From positions 682,001 to 746,000 of the forward strand of contig JAVJAP010000143.1 of assembly GCA_034770075.1 (NCBI GenBank): a stretch of DNA of 64,000 nt. Direction: 5' to 3'. Source of the DNA: Aralia elata. Its lineage: Eukaryota; Streptophyta; Magnoliopsida; Apiales; Araliaceae. Positions 11,759 through 21,664 of the stretch are shown in pieces. The notes below the pieces were generated by a model. That model was not told where the DNA came from. It made no database searches and worked only from the letters and a program-made list of their open reading frames with translations. The position numbers and the translations under genes are program-made. How positions within the stretch are numbered: position 1 is the first letter of the stretch; each line of letters opens with the position of its first letter.

Positions 11759-12180
11759 CACTACAAGAAAAAGTCTAATTCTGACGGAATATTCCGTCGA
11801 AAATAGTCCTATTCCGTCGGAATTAACATATTGCCGACGGACCATTCCGTCGAAAATTCGGTCGGAAATACAACCCTCGGAATTAAGTCCGTCGAAACTT
11901 TCGTCGGAATAGAACTATTTCCGACGAACTATTTCCGACGAAACTTCCGTCGGAAATATGTGAATTCTGACGGAATGTATTCCGTCGAAAATAATTCAGT
12001 CGGCGATAAGACGCCACGCGGCATTCCCTGGGGCGTTTAGTACCTCGTTAATCCCGACGGAATGTCCGTCGGAAATAATACATGTCCGTCGGAAATAAGT
12101 ATTTTTTGAAATAAATTTTAATGTTTAAGTCCGACGGAATTTGCGTCGGAAATACCTTATTCCGTCGGAAATACCTGTTT
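11759..12180. repeat. CACTA 3' terminal and subterminal repeats
   Basis: The terminal repeat is followed by more than a dozen copies of a ~12-bp motif, ATTCCGTCGGAAAT and variants (TTCCGTCGAAA, TCCGACGGAAT), in both orientations. In En/Spm elements, clusters of this type bind the TNPA protein. Several adjacent copies form perfect palindromes. Confidence 0.9.
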
Positions 12181-12668
12181 TTTTTTAAAATAAATTTTTT
12201 ATTTTTTTGATTTTCCAGGTTTTTAAACCCTATTTTTGTACCTGTAACCTGCTTTATCCCAACAACACATATATTACAATGCTAGAAGCTACTTCAAAGA
12301 ACAACATATATCATAATCAACTAATAACGTTAAAAACTATCAAAATTAAGTGACTATGTCCCGAAATACATTCAAAACTAAAGAGTATTACATTGATTTA
12401 CAAAGAATCAAACTAAACTTTACAATATATGATTTACAAAACATTTAAGTAAGTTCTAAATACAAAACACCTAAGCAAAGTAAACTATATATATAACATG
12501 GGCTGAAGACTATGGTGTATGCAAATCAACGTCAGCATGCCCTCCGTCGCCGTCGCCATCGCCATCGCCACCCTGTTGATACAATTAAAAATATAACGCA
12601 TTAGTCCGTATGAAAGTATTATTTGAATAACCATGCAAATTAAATAAGTAAAAGTAAATATAATATAC
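12181..12668 (-). other. CACTA 3' region beyond TNPA
   Basis: AT-rich non-coding sequence, plus a possible last exon of the TNPA-type gene (about 12480-12575, minus strand, rich in GGCGATGGCGACGG repeats, preceded by CAACAG). The frame there is low complexity and I cannot confirm it is coding. Confidence 0.4.
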
Positions 12669-14465
12669 CTAAGTAGGCGGGGGCTGACTCCCAATCGGGC
12701 AAAAAGCCTCCGATAGTAATGTAACCACCAACTGGAGCACCTCATCGCGTATCGCGATGAACTGCTCCTGTGGGATACCCGTACTATCGACGGTGACCCC
12801 TGCTGCAATATCCTGGGCGAGCTGGTGCAGGCGAGCTCGGCTGGGCAACTCCTGACGACGGATGACCGGATCCGTACGGAACGTCTCCGACACCGCCGCC
12901 ATGACCCTCTGGAAAATCTCGTCGTCCAAGCCAGCGCCGGTATGAGATGGTCCGACAGAAGCTCTCGGGCGCTGACGCTGGCTAGAGCCTGCGCAAATAA
13001 ATATATCATTACTACTAATATATGCAGTTATTTAATCTTAACTTATTAGAAATAATATTACCTCCAGGTAATGTATACGCGGGTATCCTCGGCAATCCCA
13101 GCACTCGATATCTGCTGGTACTGCTAGTAGGGGGATCCTGAGATGTGACCCATAGTGCCAGCTCCTCATCCCGAGATAAATCAATCTCGGGCGGAGGAAC
13201 GGTGGAATCTAACGTCCCAGAGTCCCCCCAGCAGCCTGCAGCTCAGCTACACACTGGTCCCGACTAGCCTGAAATCGGTCATGTAATTTATGGCTTATAC
13301 GTAAGTTAATTATATTATTTTATGAACTAACTAATATTAAACATTACGTAAAATTACGATTACACTTACCCGTATAGCTAATGCTGCGGGAGACATAGTA
13401 GAGTCCTTTGGCGTGTGGGCTCTATCCCAGAACTCTAACATAGACGGAGGTCGGCCTAAGCTCTGTCGCATGGCCTAATAAATACATTCATAAAGGAGTT
13501 ATGAAGTTTACTTCTGACAAATGAGTTACTAAACAACTAAGTATATGACACTTACCGATTTCGCCTCCTTAAAAGACTGCGAGCCAGTAGTGTGTACCAC
13601 TCGGAGCTAACGACGGTTCTTCTTTGCCTGCTCTGACTTCTTCTTGAAGTCGTCAGCATCCCAGTGCGTACACATAGCCTCCCACGCTGCATTAGAGACT
13701 ATGCGGGGCGGGTGATCTCTAAGCGTGGTCCCAGGTTGGTCATCAACTGCCCGGGCTGCCATCTGTCGCATCTCATACAGCCAGCCGGCGTAGTTCTTGG
13801 CGATGTGTGCAATAACAACATCATCGCCGGCTGCCTGAGAGATGCCCTCAGCATATGTAAAATATCTTTATAACAAAAGTTTACAAGTTAGGAACCATTA
13901 AATTATTGGGCAACAACTATGTACGTATAAATTCCGTAATTTATAAGAAAATGAACTTACGTGAAACTCCCGCAAGACAGTGACCATAAACGCGGGATCG
14001 TATAGGCTGTACTAACTGAAGCGCATACACCCAGTCGGGAGGTACGTCAGGCAGATAGCGTGTATGGTCGCCTTAGCGACCGGGTCTAGTATACTACAAT
14101 AAAAACAATTGAATATTGTTACTTTAAATGTTTAATGCAACAAATTATATAAACTTAACTCTTACTTTTTAAGTCATGGTAGAATACTTACTGGGAAGAG
14201 CCGACATCCACTCGGACTAATTGTGGAACTGCCGGTGGAAGACCGAAGAGACCGAGGTTAGTCCGCCGGTCTCGTCGACGACGAGCATCTGTAATTATAT
14301 TCTAAAACTTTAGTCAAAATACATAAACTAATTCATATTGAGATATATTATACGTTAACACGAATCAAACCACTTACTAGCTCCTGAAGACGAGCCTCCA
14401 GCCTGGCTCGCGTCTCCGGATCCTGATCGCCCACGGCCGCGACCACCACCGCTATGTCTAGCCAT
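12669..14465 (-). pseudogene. TNPA-type CACTA protein (Transposase_24-like), decayed
   Basis: Exons on the minus strand with good GT-AG borders: 14465-14378, 14288-14192, 14093-13961, 13846-13556, 13474-13370, about 13268-13059, and about 12987-12669. The start ATG gives a Gly/Arg-rich N-terminus. Landmarks typical of plant En/Spm Transposase_24 proteins are LTYLPTGCMRFS, WEAMCTHWDADDFKKKSEQA, HTTGSQSFKEA and a C-terminal helical region. Exons 1 to 5 join in phase. There are TAG codons in exon 3 (SLYDP region) and exon 4 (after AKKNRR). A run of six G in exon 6 (about 13225-13230) shifts the frame. The family binds subterminal repeats. This copy is probably non-functional. Confidence 0.7.
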
Positions 14466-14534
14466 AAATGAGCTATTGAAATAACGAAAATATAATATAT
14501 TATTACTATTTAAATCTAATATATTAATATTAAA

Positions 14535-17500
14535 TTATTTACTAATTTTAAACACGTTTAGAGGTTGTACGTCATCAAACCCATCAGATTCAACATCAAT
14601 ATCATCATCCGATTCAGTCTCTTCCTCATCATCATCGATATCAGATTCGTTGTCGTTATCATCTTCAACGATAACGTACTCATTAACAACCTCCAAATCA
14701 TCGACTTCCTCATCGTCGGGTACGTCAACCACATCATTTGTCATCACATCTTCATCATTTAGATGCACCTGCCTGGGATTGCTAACATCTTCTTGCAACG
14801 CCTCATCCATCCCCAACATATTTGCACTATCAAATGCACGTGTTTTCGTTGTGACAACTGTATACCAGGGGCTTCTACTATTTACGACGTTATGAGCGTA
14901 GTACACCTGAGTCGCTTGACTGGCTAACACGAATACGTCATCAGATTTGAGTTTTGACTTGATATCTACTGTGACGATTCTATTACGATCAACTTTAACA
15001 CCTTTTTCAGTATCAAACCAACGACACTTAAATGTAACTACCTTATTACCCCCGGGATAATTAAGCACAAGTACATCCTCTAGACGTCCATAGTAATTGG
15101 ACTCAGAATCATTGTAACAGCTTCCTAACACCACAACCCCAGAGTTGACTGATGTGAGTTCATTCAAGTTGTCGACCTTAAATCTGTACCCATTCACGAT
15201 ACATCCAGGAAAAGAACTAACAACCTTGGAAGGACCACGTATGACATCTCTAAAACGCTCAAAAATATTCTCTTCCTCAACCCTTGTCTGAAACCACTGT
15301 TGGAAAGTTGCAGTAGTGAGTGCTTCCAACTGGGCAGCAGTTAAATCCGGGTTAGAAGCATACGCTTCCTCTTCGAATGAACTGAAAGAATAAAAAAATA
15401 CTTTAATATATAAGTTGATAACGATTATAAATTATATTAGATGTGACATATAACAAAACATACTTTATGTACGACGATACTTCTGGCATATTTAGAAGCA
15501 CGTATGTGGATACTATCTTCAACTCTTTCTCGCTTAAGTAAGTCATCGTCTCATGACCAAATGGTTTACTCGGATATGTGAATACAGCTAACTCATTATC
15601 AGCATGAGATTGGGGACCAACAACCTCATTCCTACTTAAATGGTTGTGCTTTGTTGAGACAACATCGTCAAAATACAATGAGCAGAAGTTGACAAGCTCT
15701 TCCTCCGTATAGCGTTCGGCAATAGAACCCTCAACATGAGCTTTGTTTTTCACTTTCTGCTTTAATCGACGCATATACCTACAGATATTGCATTTTAATA
15801 TGATTAATGTGAAAGATATGAGTATATACAATTTGTAGATTATATTACCTCTCAAAAGGATACATCCACCGATATTGCACCGGACCGCCAAGTTTAAGTT
15901 CATACGGTAGATGAATAGGCAGATGTTCCATCGAGTCAAAGAACCCTGGGGGGAATATCATTTCGAGCTTGCAAATGGTAAGCACAATATTGTTCTCCAT
16001 CTGCTCCACATCACTATACCTGATAACAGTTGAGCATAGATCCCGAAAGAAATTTGAGAGTTCGGTCAATGCATCCAACACCTTTCTGGGTAACATCTCA
16101 CGAAATGCAATTGGCATCAACTTCTGCATAAATACATGACAATCGTGACTTTTGAACCCAGTAATCTTCAGCTGCTCAACATTTATGCAACGAGATATGT
16201 TAGAAGCATATCCATCTGGAAGCTTCAACCCACTAACCCACTTGCACACGTCTTCAACTTGTTGCTTAGTAAGACAGAATTGAGCTTTAGGTTTTGAATT
16301 GTTAGCGCGAAGCCACAACTCCGGCCTGATGTTCAGTGCCTCTAAGTCTTTTCGGGCATTGTCATTGTCTTTTGTTTTACCACTCGCATCTAACACGGTG
16401 TAAAACAAATTCTCAAAAACATTCTTTTCTGTATGCATGACATCAATACAATGACGGACTGAAAGTGTGACCCAGTACGGCAACTCAAACCATATGGGGA
16501 CGTGTGTCCAATTATGAGTGTTCCCGTACCCAATTGGTCTCAGTTTACTGTGCCCCTTGCCTGGCGGTGGAAATGTCAACTCGTTCAGCCAGGTCAAGAC
16601 CTCGTTGCCCGATAGTCTACCAACAACCCCCTTCTTCTCTGTCTTTCTGTTGAACTGTGCAGACATCTTTCTGTAGTTGTGATCAACAGGCAAGAATCTA
16701 CGAGCTGTTCCAAAGAAACTACATTTTCGCCCATGCTGCAACTGATGACCTTGCACATCCCCCATACAGACTGGACATGACATCTTCCCGTGAGTCGACC
16801 AACCACTAATCATCCCAAGAGCCGGAAAGTCAGTGATAGTCCACAACAAGGCTGCCTTCATCAAAAAATTCTGCCCAACTGATTTATCATATGTCTGGAC
16901 CCCCGTCTCCCATAGCATCTTTAGTTCATCGACTAACGGCCTGAGGTACACGTTTATGTCTTTTGTAGGACTCTTATCACCCGGTATGAGTAAAGTCAAG
17001 AACAAATACGGATCCCTCATGCACATAGACGGTGGAAGATTATAAGCTACCATTATGACTGGCCAAACTGAGTAAGGCTGGCTAAAATTATTAAAAGGGC
17101 AAAATCCATCCGTTGCCATGCCGAGCCTCACATTTCTAACTTCCTCCGCAAACAGTGGGAAATTTTCATCAAATTTCTTCCATTCATCTCCATCTGCAGG
17201 GTGTGTCAGTTGACCAGGCACGACGTCTCTTGTTCTATGCCAACTCATATGATAAGCCGTGTGAGACGACATGAATAGCCGTTGCAGCCTCGGCGCAAGA
17301 GGAAAATACCGTAGGATCTTCTTGGGCACATGTTTCTCCTTCCCCCCACGTTTTGTCACCTTGTACCGAGGTAAGTTACATATAGCACACTGGACCTTAT
17401 CTCTGTCCGTCCCATAGTATAACATGCAGTCCTGCTCACAAGCATCGATCTTCTGATAACCCATATTCAACCCCTTTACCATCTTCTTTACTTCGTAATA

Positions 17501-18121
17501 GTTCGAGGGCAAAGTGTGATCCTTGGGTAAGAACTCGCTGATAAGAGAGAGCAAAGCATTGAAACCCCTCTCACTGCAGTCATGCTCATTCTTGAAGTGT
17601 AAGAGCTTTGTAACTGCAGATAGCCTAGTGTGCTGATCATTTCCGGGATACAATGGGACCCCCGATTCAGATAACATCTTGTAAAAGGTAGCAGCTGTGT
17701 CATTTGGCTCTTGTCGAGCACTACTTGAAAAATGATCAGCACCAGTCCAATTGATATTGTTAGGCCCATATGCATCCACTAACATCTCCACAACATCATA
17801 GTCATCGGCGTTTGAATCACCGTGAACTGGTAGGTCTACTGAGCCGGTCAGTTCCCTCAACTCAGCTGTTTCCCCGTGATGGATCCATACAGAATACCCA
17901 TCCACAAAATCACGAGAAAATAAGTCGAATTTAATCTCGTCGGCTTTCTTCCAAATCAAGTTTTTACACTTGACACACGGGCATCTCATCTTCCCGTTCG
18001 GATCATCAGCATGTTTTATGGCTTTGTCCAGAAAGTAGCACACCCCTTCACGGTAAGCTTCCAATAATCCCCTCCCGTCAATGGGTATCCAACGGTACAT
18101 CCAACTCCGGTCGGCTGACAT
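14535..18121 (-). CDS. CACTA transposase, TNP2 family (TNPD-like), intact
   Basis: Three exons, 18121-15849, 15778-15464 and 15381-14535, with GT-AG introns. They sum to 3435 nt, which divides by three, giving 1144 residues without a stop. I start at MSADRSWMYRW, since a splice-acceptor-like TTTTGTTCAG lies just upstream of that ATG. An N-terminal transposase-associated domain has a CPCVKC cysteine pair. The TNP2 transposase core follows (MATDGFCPFNNF, then FPALGMISGWSTHGKMSCPVC). A DUF4218 region spans the exon 1/2 border (MPIAFREMLP to FCSLYFDD). Exon 3 carries DUF4216 (VNGYRFKVD, VVTFKCRWFD) and an acidic tail. Members cut and join CACTA ends in the nucleus. This copy looks capable of encoding full-length protein; expression is not shown. 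Confidence 0.88.
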
Positions 18122-18539
18122 CTTTAACTGAACAAAAGACACATTTATGTCAGGGATATTCATTCATGTGGTCCATGCATGAATTATATGTTCCTAGTAT
18201 CTCCACTCCACAGGGGTTAGGCTTCTATCCCGTTCCTAGATGCGTCTCCTCACTAGTGTCAACACGTTCAGGACGTTTCTACCTGTTTCAAGAAAATTTC
18301 GGCAGCACCTCCCCATGGTCTCCAAGTACACGAAATAGACTAAGATAAATTAGTCTAAGTATGCACTCGAAGAACATGTAGAGATAACCGTCGAAAAATC
18401 ATCAAAACAATTAAAAACGTATTGAACTCATTGACACCGGCCTAAGTGAGAGACATAACATCCAGTCACAGTCCCAAACTGGGGACTATTCGGCATTCAC
18501 TCCTAATGAGTGAATGTCAAACGGGTTTCTAAGCTCCTA
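18122..18539. other. CACTA 5' non-coding region upstream of TNP2
   Basis: No convincing gene. An open frame on the plus strand (18166-18348) has no recognisable domain. On the minus strand this is intron or leader, ending in the TTTTGTTCAG acceptor before the transposase start. Confidence 0.5.
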
Positions 18540-19660
18540 ATTAATGTACTACATGCACATGTATATATGCAGTTTATTATAATTGTGGAAAACTAAGCAA
18601 ATGCTACTTAGTTTATTTTTCCAATTATAAACTAAGTAAGTGCTACTCAGTTTATGATAACTATTATTTGAACAAATTATACTATTTTTACATTAATATT
18701 TTTTATTATATTATATTATATTATATTATTTAAATTAATTAGTTTAATTAATTTATATCATTTTATTTTATCTTCTTTATTTTCTTTATTAATATTTTAT
18801 GTTATATTCATTATTTTATTTTATTTAATTTATATGTTATTAATTTAATTTAATTTAATTTATCCATTTTATTTTAGTTTATGTTGTATTGTATTATATT
18901 ATATAACAACGGATATAATATTATTTAATTTAATTTAATTGTATTAAATTAAATTACTTTTTAATTTATTTTGTTGGCTTATTTATATGTTATTAAAGAA
19001 AATTAATTTTAATTTTAATTTTTTTTATTTTTTTATATTTTATTATATTATATTATATTATTTAATTAATTTTTATCATTTCACTTTATTTTATTTATTT
19101 TCTTTACTTTATTTTTTATTTTTAAATTAAATATTATTAATTTTACTTTTATTTATTTATGTTGTATTATATTATATTATATTATTTTTATTATTTAGTA
19201 GTGTAGAACTAAGTAAATGCTACTTAGTTCATTTCATTTTATTGTATTAAATTAAATTTATTTTATTCTAATTTATTATTAATTTTTATTTTATTTTATT
19301 CTAATTTATTATTAATTTTTATTTTATTTTATTTTGTTCTCTATTATATCATATTACTTAATTAAATATAATTAATTTTATTTATTTATTAGATATGATT
19401 TAAGTTATTCCATTTAGTTTTATTTTATTTTCTTTACATTATTTCTTATTACATTACACTATATTATTTATTTTATTATAATTTATTTTCATTAATTTAT
19501 TTTAATTAAATTATTTTAGTTAAATTATTATATTATATTATATTATATTATGTAAAATTATTTTTTGCTACTATATTATTTTAATTTATTTACTAGTGTA
19601 AAACTAAGTAAATGCTACTTAGTTATTTTAATATTGGGGAATAGTTAAATAAAATACATT
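18540..19660. repeat. AT-rich low-complexity region with hairpin repeats
   Basis: About 1.1 kb made mainly of TTATTTTA/TATTA-type strings. Four copies of a 23-bp inverted repeat, AACTAAGTAAATGCTACTTAGTT or a near variant, lie at 18591-18613, 18630-18652, 19207-19229 and 19602-19624. The 9-bp arms pair perfectly in the last two. It is probably an intron or spacer of the CACTA transcription unit. Confidence 0.8.
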
Positions 19661-20235
19661 AATAATCAGGTGGGCCCAAAAATTGCAATTGAACAATTCT
19701 GATAGAATTTCGGTCGGACATTCCGTCGGAAATAACAAGTATCACATTTTTAATCCGAATCTAACAATATAAGCAAATTAACTAACAAATTGAACCAATT
19801 AGCTCAATGCTCAATACACAGATTATTGAACCAAATCAGTTTCATGAAACAAAATCACAGCAATTAATCCTTAAATCAAAGACATACCCAAATCACAATT
19901 TCAATCCCAATTTCAGCAATTACAGACCAAAATTCCAATTTCAGCAATTTCAGACCCAATAATTTCAACCCAATTTTAGTAATTTCAGACAAAATTTGAG
20001 TAATTTCTGCAAAATGTAATCCCAATAACAAAATAATATGTATGTAATGCTTCCAAATATTGCATCAACAACAACAAACTCAAAAATTTAATCCCATTTT
20101 CAAATTAAAACAGCAACAACAGATTGAAACTACCATACGTGCGGACTGAAACTACCAATAACAATTAATCTCAGGGCAAAAAATAAACCAATACGGATTA
20201 AAATTAATTAAGAACTAACCTTTGTAGGTAACAAA
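19661..20235. other. CACTA internal spacer
   Basis: Non-coding. One isolated subterminal-type repeat (TTCGGTCGGACATTCCGTCG, about 19708-19727) lies in it, then AT-rich sequence with repeated TTTCAGCAATT/CCCAATTTC strings near 19895-20000. No gene seen. Confidence 0.5.
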
Positions 20236-20499
20236 TTAAAACAAATTAAAGAGGAGGAGGAGGAGGAGATATTCCTGCCGGATGTGGTGTACCGTCGCCG
20301 GAAGTGGGGACGCCGATGGTGCCGCGTCGCCGGAGGTGGGGAAGCACCGGTGGTATCGTCGCCGGAGGTGGAGGAGGCGGCGGGACGGGAGAATGGAGAG
20401 AGAGAGAATCACGACTGAGAGAGAGAGAGATGAGAGATATTAGAGAGAGTACTGGAGGCGGCTGGGAGAACTGATTAAATTTTTAGGTTTTAAAGGATA
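20236..20499 (-). promoter_or_regulatory. Probable 5' leader of the CACTA transcription unit
   Basis: On the minus strand a CT microsatellite-like tract (complement of the GAGAGAGA runs near 20397-20430) is followed by GC-rich CCGGCGAC repeats (20280-20380) and a CTCC run (20251-20268). GC-rich leader sequence just inside the 5' terminus is typical of En/Spm elements. No TATA box is assigned. Confidence 0.45.
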
Positions 20500-20780
20500 T
20501 TTCTGACGAAATTTCCGTCGAAATTACATCCGTTGATATTAAGTTATTCTCGACGGATATTCCGTCAGAGATAATCCTCATTCCGTCGAACATATGTTTG
20601 GCGCTGGCGGGAACATTGGCGCCATAATGCGTATCTAAATTCCGACGGAATTCCGTCGGAGTTATCGTATTTTCGAGGGAATTAGTTTCGACGAATAATT
20701 CCGTCGACAATAAGGTAACACCGACGGAATATATTCCGTCGAAACTAATTCCGTCGGAATTAGTTAATTTTCTTGTAGTG
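20500..20780. repeat. CACTA 5' terminal and subterminal repeats
   Basis: A dozen or so motifs such as ATTCCGTCGGA, TTCCGACGGAAT and TTCCGTCGAAA in both orientations end in TTTTCTTGTAGTG. Same motif set as at the other end of the element. Confidence 0.9.
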
Positions 20781-20783
20781 ACA

Positions 20784-21373
20784 TAGAGTTGCAGGGTAGA
20801 GTGGAGGAGTTGGAGGAGCAGGTGGCAGATCGTCAGACTACCATAGAGCAGAAGAATAATGAGATTGAGGAGCTTGATATACGTCTTGGGGACGTGGAGT
20901 TGAAGCTGGTTCAGGAAGAGAGCCAAAAGAAGGAGTTAGAAGATCAAGTTGTGGAATGTCAAGCCGCTTTAGAGCAGAAGGATGTCGAAATCCAAGACCT
21001 TTCATCACGTCTTGCAGATGTCGAGCAGAGACTAGCTCAGTCTGAGTACCGACGAGGTCAGTTATTGGCTAGAAATAAAATTGTACGAGATGAATTGAAA
21101 GAGGAGACAGCTAAGTGGGCTAGAGCTGAAGACGCGTGGTTGAGGGAGGCTAATCGCGCAGATCGTGTTGAATGTGAGGTGTGGTCAAAGAAGGCCAAGA
21201 GTGATGAGATGAAGTATATTTTTCACACCACAATCGATAGAGCCCAGGATCGAGTTCATCGTCATCTAGTGCAGTTCGATGATCAACCCCTGTATATGAT
21301 GGATCGAAGGATGGTGACTCGTATTATGGAGCAAGAACGCGAGGAAGCTGTGCGCTGTGGAATGTCATCGTAG
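20784..21373 (+). pseudogene. Tekay extra 5' ORF, coiled-coil C-terminal part
   Basis: The continuation of the ORF cut at 11758. It is open to TAG at 21371-21373, with no stop. The product is strongly charged and heptad-like (repeated ELEEQV/LEEQ/LADVEQRLAQ blocks), which predicts a long coiled coil over about 130 residues, followed by a basic/acidic tail with MMDRRMVTRIMEQEREE. A coiled coil next to gag suggests multimerisation, but the function is unknown. It is separated from its N-terminus by the transposon, so the gene is broken. Confidence 0.65.
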
Positions 21374-21664
21374 ATTATGTTTAGATGTGCTAGTATGAAA
21401 ATCTATGAAGTTAATAAGTTGTAAATCCCAGTTTTGTATAATGGGATAGAATAATGATGTAATCCTGGAATTTTATGATTTCAGGATAGATGATATAAGC
21501 AACTATGATGCTATCTATGTTATGTCTTAAAGCAGTAAATGAATAAAATGCGAAAATTTATCAGATGTGCTATGTGTTAAGTGTTGTTTATAAATGTTTA
21601 AGTTAAGACTTAAATGTTTAAGTAATTGAGCAATAATCTAATAACGCGAATTCTTGACAGTAAG
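21374..21664 (+). other. Spacer between the extra ORF and gag
   Basis: AT-rich, non-coding, about 290 bp. It contains GTAATCCTGGAATTTTATGA and similar repeats but no recognisable element. Confidence 0.5.

Larger units (their letters stand above)
11759..20780 (-). mobile_element. CACTA (En/Spm) DNA transposon
   Basis: 9022 bp. The terminal inverted repeat is CACTACAAGAAAA at 11759 and its complement ending TTTTCTTGTAGTG at 20780. The target duplication is ACA (11756-11758 and 20781-20783). Both ends carry many short subterminal repeats in direct and inverted orientation. Genes read leftward: a TNP2-type transposase with an intact spliced frame, then a TNPA-type gene with stops. Orientation puts the 5' end at the right. 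It sits inside the Tekay extra ORF, so it is younger than that element. Confidence 0.95.
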
